Of a stretch of DNA of 37,518 nt, positions 14,818 through 23,501 are shown one piece after another (position 1 is the stretch's first letter; every line of letters begins with the position of its first letter). The notes under the pieces are model-generated. The model was not told the DNA's origin, ran no database searches, and saw only the letters and a program-made list of their open reading frames with translations. Position numbers and translations under genes: made by a program. Location: positions 1 to 37,518 of the forward strand of contig NZ_MWLN01000124.1 of the NCBI RefSeq assembly GCF_002198655.1. The letters run 5' to 3'. Source of the stretch: Kineosporia sp. A_224. Lineage in GTDB: Bacteria > Actinomycetota > Actinomycetes > Actinomycetales > Kineosporiaceae.

Positions 14818-17800
14818 GTGTCTGTCCTCCGTCTCACCGTCACCGGAACCGACCGGTTGCCGCGCGACGTCGTCATCGACGGCACGTCCGACGCTACGGT
14901 GGGCCAGCTCGCCGACGCGCTCGCGTTCGCGCCCGCTGCTCAGCTCGCGCGGACGGACCGGCTCGGGGCGCCGGTCGGCCTGGACCGCTCGGCCCTCGTC
15001 GCCAACGCCATCTTCGACGGGGACGTCCTGTACGACAGCGGGTCGGGAGTGAACGCCGCAGGCTCTGAACGAGGGTGGGCGCTCCACGTCGTAGCCGGTC
15101 CGCTCACCGGCACCGTCGTCCACCTCCCCGCCGGTGACTCCACCGTCGGGCGGCGATCCACGAACGGGATCCACCTCGACGAGCCGGAGATCTCCCGGCA
15201 CCACGCGACGATCACCGTCGGACCGCACGGGGCGACCATCTCCGACGCTGGCAGCGCCAACGGCACGCAGCTCGACGGTGTGACAATCACCGCGCCGGCG
15301 GCGCTGAAGGACGGCGCGACGGTGCGCCTCGGCGCCACCGTCGCCATCATCCGAGGCGGCCAAGCACAAGCCGCCCTCCAGCCGGACGGCGCGGGCGGTC
15401 TGCTCGTGAGCCGGGAGCGGTCGCGCCGGGTCGGCCCGCCGGTCACCAAGGTCTCGTTCCCCGCCCCTGTGGCCGTTCCCACACCGCGCCGGCTCCTCAA
15501 CGCCGGCCTGCTGGTGCCGCTGGTGGCCGGGGTCGTGCTGGCTGCCGTGATGGGGCACCCCGCCTATCTGGTCTTCGCCCTCGTCAGCCCGTTGGGCTTC
15601 GCGGTCACAGCCCTCCTGGAGCGGCGCGGCCAGCGCGGCCGGCAGCGACTGGCGGCGCTGGACAACGAGCAGCAAGCTGTCGAGGCACGCCGGCAGGTCA
15701 CCGCCGCGCTCGAGGCGCACCGCACGTGGCTAGACGACACCTATCCCGGCGGCGCCGAATGCGCCTCGATCGCCGCCGGCCCCGCCGTGCGGTTGTGGGA
15801 GCGGTCGCCCGACGACGCCGTCGGCTTCCTCGGTCTGCGGGTCGGGACGGGTAACGTGCATGCTCCCGTCGAGATGGACGTGCCGACCGGCGTGGACCGA
15901 CCGAGCACGACAGTTGACGGCCCGCTCCTGGTGGATCTGCGTGCCGAGCACGTCGTCGGCGTAGCCGGTGACCGGGCCGCGACCGGGGCACTCGTCCGCT
16001 CGCTGCTGGTCCAGCTGGCGACGCTGCACAGCCCGGACGAGTTGCGCATCAGCCTTCTCACCGACGAACCCACGTCCGAGTGGTCCTGCCTGAGGTGGAT
16101 GCCCCACTCCTGGGACCCGGACGACCGGCGGGCGTCGACCGCAAGCACTCCCGAGCAGGTCGACGTCGTCGTGCGGCAGCTCCTCACGGTGGTCGAGCAG
16201 CGGGCAGCTCAGCAGCACCGCGGCGCGATCGCGTCCCCGGAGCACGTCGTCGTGCTCGTCGGGGCCGGCCGTCTGCGGCAGGACCCGAAGGTCGCCGAGC
16301 TGCTCGCGCGCGGTCCCGCTGCCGGGGTCTTCGCCCTTGTGGTGGACGACGACGAACGCCGGCTGCCCGAGGAGAAGCGGGTGACCGTGACCGTCCGGCC
16401 GCCGGGCAGCGAGCCGTCGGTCGTCGTCCGTCGCTCCCAGCAGCAGGTCGCCGAGGGCCGGTCCGAGACCTTGTCGACGCAGGAGGCGGAGGACGCCGCG
16501 CGGGCGCTCGCACCGCTGCGTAGGGTTTCGGGTACGGCACCGGCGCAGGGCCTGCCGACCCGGATCCGGCTTGCCGAGCTCGTGGGCCGGCTGCCTACCG
16601 TCCCCGAGGCGGCCGAGATGTGGGCGCAACGCCCGGCAGGAGCGGACGCCGTCCCGGTCGGCGTCGCCGCGGGCGGTCGCCCGTTCTGCCTCGACATCGT
16701 GCACCAAGGGCCGCATGCGTTGGTCGTGGGGACGACCGGGACCGGGAAGAGCGTGTTCCTGCGGACGTGGATGGCCGCTGTCGCCCTCTACAACCCACCG
16801 ACCGCCATGTCCCTGTTCTTCATCGACTTCAAGGGAGAGGCCGGCCTCGGCGACCTGGCGGGGCTGCCACACTGCGTCGGCTCGTTCAGCAACCTCGACC
16901 CGGCGGGCGCGGTGCGGGCGCTTCAGGCCCTGGACCACGAGCTCCGTCAGCGTCAGCGCGCCTTCGCCGAGGCGGGGGTCGACGAGCTCTCGCGCTACCG
17001 GGTGGAGCGCGAACGACGGCCCGAGCTGCCGCCCCTCGCCCGGATGCTCGTCGTCATCGATGAGTTCGCGGAGTTGCGCGACGACCTGCCGGACCTCGTC
17101 CAGCAGCTAGTCAGCGTGGGGCGCACCGGCCGCTCCCTCGGGGTGCACCTCATCCTGGCCACACAGCAGGTGTCGGGCGCGGTTAGCTCGAGTCTCCTCG
17201 CCAACGTGCCTCTGCGGGTGTCGCTGCGCGTCCAGAGCGTCGAAGACAGCCACACAGTGCTCGGCACCCGGGCAGCGGCCGACCTCCCGAGCCATGTGAA
17301 GGGCAGAGCGCTCGCACGGATCGGTAGCGAGCCCGCAGAGCTCTTCCAGACCGCGCAGGCGGACGTGCCGCTCGCCGCCGTGGCCCGCCCGCCGGTTCTG
17401 GTGACGGACCTCGCGTTCGACACGTCATCCGGGACGTGGCGGTCCGCGGCGTCCATGACCGGGCCGACGGAGCTGTCCGAGCTGGTCTCGGTGCTGGCAC
17501 AGGCCGCCGCACGGCTCGGCATGGCCGGCCCCGCTCGTCCGGTGGCCGAGCCCCTGCCCTCGGTCGTCGACCGCGACAACCTCCCGGACCCGGGACCTGC
17601 AGGCGGCACCGAGGTAGCCGTCGGGCTGCTGGATGACGTCACGGCACAGAGACACAGCACCTTCGCCATCCCCGTGCTGTCCGCCAACATCGCTGTCATC
17701 GGCGGCGGGCTGAGCGGCCGCTCGACGACGCTGCGCACCATCGCCGGGTCCCTTGCGGCGTCTTTCCCTCCGGACCAGCTGCACCTGCATGTCGTCCAGA

Positions 17801-19065
17801 GCGGGTCGGCACTCAGCCCGCTCGCGGTCCTGCCGCACACAGGGACCGTTGTGTCGTACGACGAGCCGCAGGCGGCCCAACTCCTCGAGCGGCTCGCGGC
17901 CGAGGTCGACCGGCGGACCCGCTTGCTGCAGCGCACCGGCTTCGGGACCGTCGCGGAGCTGCGTGCGCATGGCGATCATCCCGATCTGCCCTCTCTGGTG
18001 CTGCTCATCGACGGCTTCCCCGAGCTGGCGGCCGCCACTGGCACCGGCCTCGGGGCCGGGACGAGCAGCCTTGACCGGATCCTCACCCACGGTCCGGCCT
18101 CCGGGGTGACCGTCGTCGGAGCGGGTGACGAGACGTTGGGCGGCCAACGTCTCGTCCGGCGGTTCAACCTCGTTCTGGTCCACCGGTCTAACCGCAGCAG
18201 CCTCGACGTCCTTGCACTCGGTCTTCGGTCGGTGGACGTCGACGGCCTGCCGCAGGGCCGCGTGTACGTCGGCCGGACCGGTCAGGAGGTCCAGGTCGCT
18301 GTGCTCGGCGGCAACCCGACGAGCACGGCCCAGAACGCGTGGCTCCGGGCCCGGGCCGCCGAGGCTGCCGCGCGCCTGCGTCCCGACGCCCCCGGCCCGC
18401 TGCGGCTGAGGCCGCTGCCCGATGACGTGGCGGACGATGAACTCCCGCCTCCGGGCCGCCCGGGTGCTGTCCCGCTCGGGCTGGGCGGCGACGGCGCCGA
18501 GCCCGTCGAGCTACCGTCGGACTGGCTGCCGCTGCTGGTCATGGGACCGTCCGGATCAGGCCGGTCCACGGCGCTGCTGCGCTGCGCCCGCGCATGGGCG
18601 GACGCGGGGGAGGGGCTGGTCGTCGTCGCGGGCGGCGGGTCACGGTTGCGCGACGAGCTCTTCGGGCCAGCTGCACGTGCCGGGGTCGAGTTCGTCGACC
18701 CCGCGGACGGGGTCGAGGCGCTCGTTCTCGCACTGGGACGGGCTCCTGCTGCGGCCGTCGTCGCGGACGACGTCGACCGGTGGGACGAAGACGTCCGTAG
18801 CGCGCTCTGGGCCGCGGCGGACAGTCGCAAGGTGGTTGCGTCGACCAAGCCACTCACCGTCCTCCCGGGCGGCCTGGGGCAGCTGCAACAGCGCGGATCG
18901 GTGCTGCTCCTCAGCCCCAGCAAGGCATATGCCGGTGCGGTGGGCCTCAACCTCGAGGCCTCGGCCTGCTTCACGGGCCCGCCGGGCCGCGGCTACCTCG
19001 CGCGCCGCGGCTCGATAGTGCTGCTCCAGGTCGCTGAAGCAGCTGCCGCGGTGCGGCCAGGCTGA
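14818..19065 (+). CDS. FHA-domain FtsK/SpoIIIE-type ATPase, EssC/EccC-like
   Basis: 1415 aa. GTG 14818 is preferred (GGGAG about 9 nt upstream); TTG 14812 is possible. Residues 1-75 look like a beta-grasp or degenerate first FHA domain. Residues 85-180 are a clear FHA domain with GRRSTNGIHL, EISRHH and SANGTQL phosphothreonine-pocket motifs. Two transmembrane segments lie at about 225-270. Three ATPase domains follow. D1 is intact, with Walker A GTTGTGKS near 637 and Walker B VVIDEF near 745. D2 (GGGLSGRST, near 962) and D3 (GPSGSGRST, near 1242) have arginine in place of the P-loop lysine. The architecture is that of type VIIb EssC, which drives export of WXG100 proteins across the membrane. 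It is co-transcribed with kinase 1 and meets the WXG operon tail-to-tail, 11 bp apart. Confidence 0.85.
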   Translation: MSVLRLTVTGTDRLPRDVVIDGTSDATVGQLADALAFAPAAQLARTDRLGAPVGLDRSALVANAIFDGDVLYDSGSGVNAAGSERGWALHVVAGPLTGTVVHLPAGDSTVGRRSTNGIHLDEPEISRHHATITVGPHGATISDAGSANGTQLDGVTITAPAALKDGATVRLGATVAIIRGGQAQAALQPDGAGGLLVSRERSRRVGPPVTKVSFPAPVAVPTPRRLLNAGLLVPLVAGVVLAAVMGHPAYLVFALVSPLGFAVTALLERRGQRGRQRLAALDNEQQAVEARRQVTAALEAHRTWLDDTYPGGAECASIAAGPAVRLWERSPDDAVGFLGLRVGTGNVHAPVEMDVPTGVDRPSTTVDGPLLVDLRAEHVVGVAGDRAATGALVRSLLVQLATLHSPDELRISLLTDEPTSEWSCLRWMPHSWDPDDRRASTASTPEQVDVVVRQLLTVVEQRAAQQHRGAIASPEHVVVLVGAGRLRQDPKVAELLARGPAAGVFALVVDDDERRLPEEKRVTVTVRPPGSEPSVVVRRSQQQVAEGRSETLSTQEAEDAARALAPLRRVSGTAPAQGLPTRIRLAELVGRLPTVPEAAEMWAQRPAGADAVPVGVAAGGRPFCLDIVHQGPHALVVGTTGTGKSVFLRTWMAAVALYNPPTAMSLFFIDFKGEAGLGDLAGLPHCVGSFSNLDPAGAVRALQALDHELRQRQRAFAEAGVDELSRYRVERERRPELPPLARMLVVIDEFAELRDDLPDLVQQLVSVGRTGRSLGVHLILATQQVSGAVSSSLLANVPLRVSLRVQSVEDSHTVLGTRAAADLPSHVKGRALARIGSEPAELFQTAQADVPLAAVARPPVLVTDLAFDTSSGTWRSAASMTGPTELSELVSVLAQAAARLGMAGPARPVAEPLPSVVDRDNLPDPGPAGGTEVAVGLLDDVTAQRHSTFAIPVLSANIAVIGGGLSGRSTTLRTIAGSLAASFPPDQLHLHVVQSGSALSPLAVLPHTGTVVSYDEPQAAQLLERLAAEVDRRTRLLQRTGFGTVAELRAHGDHPDLPSLVLLIDGFPELAAATGTGLGAGTSSLDRILTHGPASGVTVVGAGDETLGGQRLVRRFNLVLVHRSNRSSLDVLALGLRSVDVDGLPQGRVYVGRTGQEVQVAVLGGNPTSTAQNAWLRARAAEAAARLRPDAPGPLRLRPLPDDVADDELPPPGRPGAVPLGLGGDGAEPVELPSDWLPLLVMGPSGSGRSTALLRCARAWADAGEGLVVVAGGGSRLRDELFGPAARAGVEFVDPADGVEALVLALGRAPAAAVVADDVDRWDEDVRSALWAAADSRKVVASTKPLTVLPGGLGQLQQRGSVLLLSPSKAYAGAVGLNLEASACFTGPPGRGYLARRGSIVLLQVAEAAAAVRPG

Positions 19066-19076
19066 CAAGCCCGGTA

Positions 19077-19592
19077 CTACCCGGCTGCGGTCCGTTGCGC
19101 GAAGCGCACCGTGGAGACGGCTGCGTCGAACACCGTCTCCAGCTCGGCCGCGAACGGCAGGTTGGGCGTTGTGAACTCCAGGACGAACACTTGCGGCCCG
19201 GACGGCGCGGGCAGCGTGTAGCTCACGTGGTGCAGGACGACCCGGCCGACCCCGTCCGGCCACTCGAGCCGAGCGCGTGCCACCTTGCGGTGCGGGACGA
19301 CCTGGCCCTGTGGCGTCCGCTCGAAGGCCGTGGGCCGGTCGGCGTCGGTGCTGAGCACCACCATGCCTGCCACGAGGGGCGGCCCGTCGTAGTCCTCCGA
19401 CCCCGGGTCGACGAGCGTGGCGGCGAGCCGCACCTCACGGGCGGCGTCGAGGTCCATGAGCCCCAGGTCCCGCAGCGCCTGCACGACCTCGTCTGGGACC
19501 CCGGGAGGCGCGGGGTCCGCCAGGTCCACCCGGTTCCAGTCACCGGGCAGGCTGATCCCGAGCTCCCAGCGCGGGGCGGCGCCGGTCACCAC
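19077..19592 (-). CDS. Hypothetical 171-aa protein at the end of the WXG operon
   Basis: GTG 19592 or the adjacent GTG 19589, the latter overlapping the upstream stop as GTGA, so translation is coupled to the effector candidate. The protein begins RWELGISLPGDWNRVDL and has a beta-rich C-terminal half with a VVLSTDADRPTAFERTPQG hairpin and an ARLEWPDGVGRVVLHHVSYTL strand pair. It shows no signal peptide or membrane segment. The size, the cytosolic character and the position directly after the effector candidate suggest a chaperone (EspG- or DUF-type) or an immunity-like partner. I do not recognise the family. Confidence 0.7.
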   Translation of the reverse strand: MVTGAAPRWELGISLPGDWNRVDLADPAPPGVPDEVVQALRDLGLMDLDAAREVRLAATLVDPGSEDYDGPPLVAGMVVLSTDADRPTAFERTPQGQVVPHRKVARARLEWPDGVGRVVLHHVSYTLPAPSGPQVFVLEFTTPNLPFAAELETVFDAAVSTVRFAQRTAAG

Positions 19593-20983
19593 TGACCAGG
19601 CCGGGCGGGCTGGGCGAGGATGGCGTCGACGTCGTCGTCGGCGACAGTGTCCAGGTCCGTGTACGCCTGCCGGAGGTTGTCGGCCGTCGGGTCCTGGGCT
19701 GCCTCGGCCAGCGAATGAGTGGCGTCATGAACGTGGACCCCGTACTGGACGAGGTCCGACGTCACCTTGAGCGTGTAGAAGGTGCTCGTCATCCACGGGG
19801 AGAAGCCTTTGAGCTTCGGGGCGACGTACACGGTGCGCCGCCAGAACTGCGTCGTCATGTGGCTGGCGTTCACCGGGTGCAGGAGTCGCTTGATCGCGCT
19901 GAGGGTGCCCACTGACTTCGTGGTGCGGGCCACGGTCTTGAGGGCACGACCGAACCCGCCGGGGACGACGGACAGGGCGGCTCCGCCCACCGTCGCCCAG
20001 GAGTCGGCGCCGTTCAGCGCGCGCAGGAGCCTGCCGACCAGGACCACGGCCCCCAGACCCAGCGCCGCGACGTCCAGGACCCCCGCCGCAGCCGCGAAGG
20101 CGGCACCGACCACCGGGACAAGCGACAGCACAGCGCAGACAGTCGCCGCGGTGCCCAGCACGGCGGCGAGCCGCTCTGTGGCGGTGAGGATCGAGTCCGC
20201 GAGTTCGCTGTCGATCGCGTCGACGGCCGCGTTGCGCAGGCCGACGGCCGTTGCCTGGACGCGTCCCAGGAGGCCGTTCAGCCCGCCGCTCGCGCCCACG
20301 GCCGCCAGAACCGCGTGGGCGGCGCGAAGCCGCGCCTCCTCGTGGTCGCGTCGCACAGCGTCGACCGCTAGCCGGGACCCGCGGGCCGCCTCGTCGGCGT
20401 CGGCCCGGAGCGCCGTCGCCGACGACTTCTCCTCATGGGCATCCTCGCGGATCCGGCGCCACGTCTCGGTCTCGTCGTCGACCCGGGCGATCTCGGCGTC
20501 GAGATCCGCGGTGCCACCACCCGCCAGCGCGGTCAGCTGTTGCCTGCCGACGAGCTCGGCACGGTGCGTCCCCAGCCGGACGATGTGCCTCCACGCGTCC
20601 TTGGCGCGAGTGTCGGCGGCGCCGGCCTGCCGCTCGAGGGATCGGGCCTTCGCCGTAGCCGTCGTGTGGTCGTCGAGGGCCGTGCGCGCGCGGGACTGCA
20701 GCTGCGCCAACTCGTCGGCGTAGCGACGAAGGGCGGCCGAGGCGTCCTGGTGGGCCGACCAGAACTCGACCAGCGGCGGGAGGACTTCCCCGAGGGTCGT
20801 GCGGGTGGCCTCCGCGGCAACCCCTGTCCAGACGAAGTCGTCGAGCCCGCCGAGCGCTTGCTCCAGGCGCTGACGCAGGTCGTCACCGTGCCCGGCGACC
20901 GTCGCGAGCGTGACCGCCTGGGCGTCGACGGTCGTGACATCGCCGGGGGACGGGTCACCGCCGACGGCGTCCCACTCGCTCAC
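19586..20983 (-). CDS. Putative type VII-secreted effector with N-terminal WXG-like helices
   Basis: 465 aa. ATG 20983 overlaps the preceding stop as ATGA. The first 240 residues are almost entirely helical, and the first hairpin has a WTG turn at 52-54, the signature of WXG/LXG-type secreted proteins. A long coiled-coil-like stretch rich in Asp, Glu, Arg and Ala follows. Residues about 265-325 are strongly hydrophobic (RLAAVLGTAATVCAVLSLV, then alanine/valine/leucine-rich segments) and could insert into a membrane. The last 110 residues, after a lysine-rich segment, form an unrecognised domain. This is the layout of polymorphic secreted effectors: helical export domain, then membrane-active region, then variable tail. 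Pore formation would be one reading. A structural, non-toxic role is equally possible. Confidence 0.7.
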   Translation of the reverse strand: MSEWDAVGGDPSPGDVTTVDAQAVTLATVAGHGDDLRQRLEQALGGLDDFVWTGVAAEATRTTLGEVLPPLVEFWSAHQDASAALRRYADELAQLQSRARTALDDHTTATAKARSLERQAGAADTRAKDAWRHIVRLGTHRAELVGRQQLTALAGGGTADLDAEIARVDDETETWRRIREDAHEEKSSATALRADADEAARGSRLAVDAVRRDHEEARLRAAHAVLAAVGASGGLNGLLGRVQATAVGLRNAAVDAIDSELADSILTATERLAAVLGTAATVCAVLSLVPVVGAAFAAAAGVLDVAALGLGAVVLVGRLLRALNGADSWATVGGAALSVVPGGFGRALKTVARTTKSVGTLSAIKRLLHPVNASHMTTQFWRRTVYVAPKLKGFSPWMTSTFYTLKVTSDLVQYGVHVHDATHSLAEAAQDPTADNLRQAYTDLDTVADDDVDAILAQPARPGQW

Positions 20984-21294
20984 GGCTCGGCCCCGGGACG
21001 GGCGGCCGACCCGACCTGCTGGTCGACCGTCGCATACCCCTCGGCAGCGTCGTGGAGCAGGGTCGCGAGGCTGGTCAGCCGTTGCACGAGGTCTCCGCGG
21101 GCGGTCTGCCAGTGGTCCTGGAACGTGTGCAGGGCGTCCTCCACCTCGTGACCGCCCAGGCTTCCCGGGACAACGTCGTGACCCCGCGTGGCAGCAGCCG
21201 ACAGGTCCTCGGCGATCTGCGTCATCTGGCCCGCCAGCGCCGCGAGGACCTCGGCGTCGACAGCGAAACCTGCCACGGTTTCGCCCTGGCTCAC
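20980..21294 (-). CDS. Small Esx-like helical protein with YxxxD motif
   Basis: 104 aa if started at GTG 21294, which leaves 10 bp after the WXG100 stop. The frame is open to ATG 21342, but that would overlap the WXG100 gene by 38 bp. The protein is a two-helix hairpin in size and pattern: an AALAGQMTQIAEDL helix, a turn region with Trp in DHWQTA, a second helix, then YATVD near the end. YxxxD/E after the second helix is the general type VII secretion signal. It probably pairs with the upstream WXG100 protein or with the helical N-terminus of the effector encoded next (4-bp overlap). Confidence 0.7.
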   Translation of the reverse strand: MSQGETVAGFAVDAEVLAALAGQMTQIAEDLSAAATRGHDVVPGSLGGHEVEDALHTFQDHWQTARGDLVQRLTSLATLLHDAAEGYATVDQQVGSAARPGAEP

Positions 21295-21304
21295 CCGGCC
21301 GTCG

Positions 21305-21598
21305 TCATCGCTGCGCGGCCTGGCGGATCTGGTCGTCGACATCCTCGAAAGCAGTCGCGGCGTTGTTGAGGAAGGCCGCGATGCCCTCCATGCCCTGCCG
21401 GGTCATGTCGGCCCCCTGGCGCCACTCCTCGAAGAGCTGCTGGAACGCCTCAGAACCCGATCCCTCCCAGCGCGCTGCGAGGTCGCGCACCTGGCCCAGG
21501 AGCCGGCCGAGGAGCTCACTGACGTCGGCGGCCCCGTTGCTCACCTGGGTCGCCTGGTCGCGCAGTTCCGTCGGTGTAACGGCGATGTGCTGGCTCAT
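21305..21598 (-). CDS. WXG100-family Esx-like secreted protein
   Basis: 97 aa, ATG 21598 with AGGAG 8 nt upstream. The length and hairpin layout match the WXG100 family: helix 1, a turn with W44-E45-G46, and helix 2 ending with F84-E-D-V-D88. That end corresponds to the YxxxD export motif with Phe for Tyr. Members are exported as dimers by FtsK/SpoIIIE-type ATPases, and such an ATPase (14818-19065) is encoded in the facing operon. It follows the second kinase gene by 40 bp. The neighbouring small protein with an intact YxxxD is the likely dimer partner, since in heterodimers the export motif is often carried by one subunit. Confidence 0.85.
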   Translation of the reverse strand: MSQHIAVTPTELRDQATQVSNGAADVSELLGRLLGQVRDLAARWEGSGSEAFQQLFEEWRQGADMTRQGMEGIAAFLNNAATAFEDVDDQIRQAAQR

Positions 21599-21638
21599 AG
21601 TGGTTCTCCTGTTCCGAAAGGGTTCGACGTGCGGAGCG

Positions 21639-23501
21639 TCAGGTGCTCCAGCCGCTGAAGATCGAGCGCAACCGTTCCGCAGTCGCGACGTCCGGTGCGC
21701 CGTCCGGGCAGTCGTTGGTGGCTACGAACCAGCCACCCTGCTGAGCGGTCGTGTAGACGGTGATGATCTTGCCGTAGGTCGCAGTGAACGAGATCGAGAG
21801 CATCACGGTGCTTCCGGCGCTGACACCGACCGTGCCGAACGAGAACGTCGTGTCGCCGACCGCTGCCGCCTGAGTGCTGGCCCTCGCGGATCCGTTGACG
21901 TACAAGGTGGCGTGCGCTGTCACCCGGCTGTCCGGGTCGATCTGAACGAGCACGGTGTCGATGGAGGCCACACCGGACGGCACTGTAAAGGTCTGTGTCA
22001 GCGACCCGCCGGGCATGGAAAGCGAGTTGCTCGGGGTGCCGCGGCACATTGCATGGCCGAAGCCTGCGCCCCAGTTGTCCAGGACGTTCACCCGGTGCGG
22101 TGGAGGCGGCGCGGCAGTTGTGGTCGTCGTGGTGGTCGTTCTGGCCGTCGTGGTCCGCCGCCGCGTGGTGCTCTGGCTCGTCCGGGAGGTCGTCGTGCTA
22201 CGGCCCGACGTGGTGGAGCCGGCGGCGGGGACCGTGACGGTCGTTGTCCCCGAGACCGTGGTCCGGGCGCCGGAGGATGCCGGCTGCGCAGCGGCCGCGG
22301 ACTTGGTGCCCTTGGCGGTGCTCCTCCCGGCCGTGGGCGACGCCGCTCCGGTCGTCGCCGCGGCGGGCGAGGCGCCGGCCGCCACGGGCGACCCTGCAGC
22401 GGCGACATCCGGAGGAGTACGGTCACTCTTCCACGGTGCGGTCACTAGGGCGACGGACAGCGCGACGGCCGCGGTCGCGGCGGCCGCGACGATCGGGATG
22501 CGCAGGCGGCGGCGGCCGGTCGCGCTCGGCACGGACGAGGCCCGGGCCTTCGCTGCGGGACCAGTAGTCCGGCCGGACGACAGCACCGTGGGGACGTCAT
22601 CGGACGAGGCGGAGAGCCGGGTGATCTCCGACAGGGACGCCGTGAGCCCGGACAGCCACGGGACGAGCCGGGGCGGCCGCCGGCCGGGGTCCTCGGACAA
22701 CGCGCCGAGCAGGGAGTCGACGAGGGCTTCCCGGCCGGCGAGGCGCGGCTCGGTACGCAAGAGCCCTCGTACAGCGTCCACGTCGACGCCGTCGGCGTTC
22801 GTGGGCGGCGTCGTCCCGGTCAGGACATGGACGACTGTCGAGGCGAAGGCGAAACGGTCGCTCGCGGGTGTAGGTGGCTCGCCCTGGACCAGTTCCGGTG
22901 CTGCATAGGGCGGCGTAGTCCCTTGCCGGCCGCGAAGGTCTGTCAGGCGGGCCAGTCCGAGGTCGACGAGGACGCCGACGCCCGCGTCGTCCACAACGAT
23001 GTTCCCGGGCTTGACGTCGCCGTGGACCACCGGAACGCCCGTGGTGCTGCCGCTGTGGAGATCGTCCAGCCCCGATGCGGCCGTCTGCAGCAGGGCCAGC
23101 CGCTCCGATAGGCCGCTCTGCGGATGCCTCTCCAGCCACACGGGAAGGTTGTCACCGTCCACGAAGGCCATGGCGACGTAGCGCCAGGTCCGACCACCTG
23201 CGTCGGCGGGCGCACGGGGTACCGTGCCGGGCCGGTGCTGTGGAGGGCCCACGAAGACGTCCCGGACGCGCACGACCCCCGGCGACACAAGGCTCATCAG
23301 CAGATCCCCGTGCTGACGCCACTCCTCCGAGTCCTGCGCCGTCAGATCACTCTTCATGATCTTCATGGCGACCTTGGCCCGGCCCTGCTCGCTCAGCTCG
23401 AGCTCGGCGAGCCACACCTCACCCTCGGCCCCGCCGCCGAGGTTCCGCAGGAGGCGGTACTGGTCAGGTCGGTCCCACGGGCCGACCCGGATGTCTTCCA
23501 C
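21639..23501 (-). CDS. Transmembrane Ser/Thr kinase-like protein of a type VII-like locus (copy 2)
   Basis: 620 aa, GTG 23501, with GGGGACGG about 7 nt upstream. It is a clear paralogue of the kinase at 12943: both begin with a WVGP/RVGPWD-like motif and share the glycine-rich loop (GGGAEGEVWLAE here), VAMK lysine, HGDVKPGNIVV catalytic loop (His160) and DLGLAR. The kinase fold ends near residue 290. One transmembrane helix lies at about 333-355, followed by about 120 residues very rich in Thr, Ser and Ala. A C-terminal ectodomain with two cysteines (AMCRG and NDCPD) has beta-sandwich character. It heads a five-gene operon including the WXG100 protein. The two kinases have different ectodomains, so they could sense or anchor different things at the wall. 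Confidence 0.8.
   Translation of the reverse strand: MEDIRVGPWDRPDQYRLLRNLGGGAEGEVWLAELELSEQGRAKVAMKIMKSDLTAQDSEEWRQHGDLLMSLVSPGVVRVRDVFVGPPQHRPGTVPRAPADAGGRTWRYVAMAFVDGDNLPVWLERHPQSGLSERLALLQTAASGLDDLHSGSTTGVPVVHGDVKPGNIVVDDAGVGVLVDLGLARLTDLRGRQGTTPPYAAPELVQGEPPTPASDRFAFASTVVHVLTGTTPPTNADGVDVDAVRGLLRTEPRLAGREALVDSLLGALSEDPGRRPPRLVPWLSGLTASLSEITRLSASSDDVPTVLSSGRTTGPAAKARASSVPSATGRRRLRIPIVAAAATAAVALSVALVTAPWKSDRTPPDVAAAGSPVAAGASPAAATTGAASPTAGRSTAKGTKSAAAAQPASSGARTTVSGTTTVTVPAAGSTTSGRSTTTSRTSQSTTRRRTTTARTTTTTTTTAAPPPPHRVNVLDNWGAGFGHAMCRGTPSNSLSMPGGSLTQTFTVPSGVASIDTVLVQIDPDSRVTAHATLYVNGSARASTQAAAVGDTTFSFGTVGVSAGSTVMLSISFTATYGKIITVYTTAQQGGWFVATNDCPDGAPDVATAERLRSIFSGWST

Noticed and set aside
13522-15720. 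A minus-strand open frame of 732 codons across kinase 1 and the EssC-like gene
   Set aside because: It spans two unrelated plus-strand genes with clear domains and is arginine/glycine-rich without motifs; a shadow of codon bias.
20980-21342. Longer 120-aa version of the second Esx-like protein starting at ATG 21342
   Set aside because: It would overlap the WXG100 gene by 38 bp; GTG 21294 fits the compact operon spacing and the normal size of Esx-like proteins better, although the choice is not proven.
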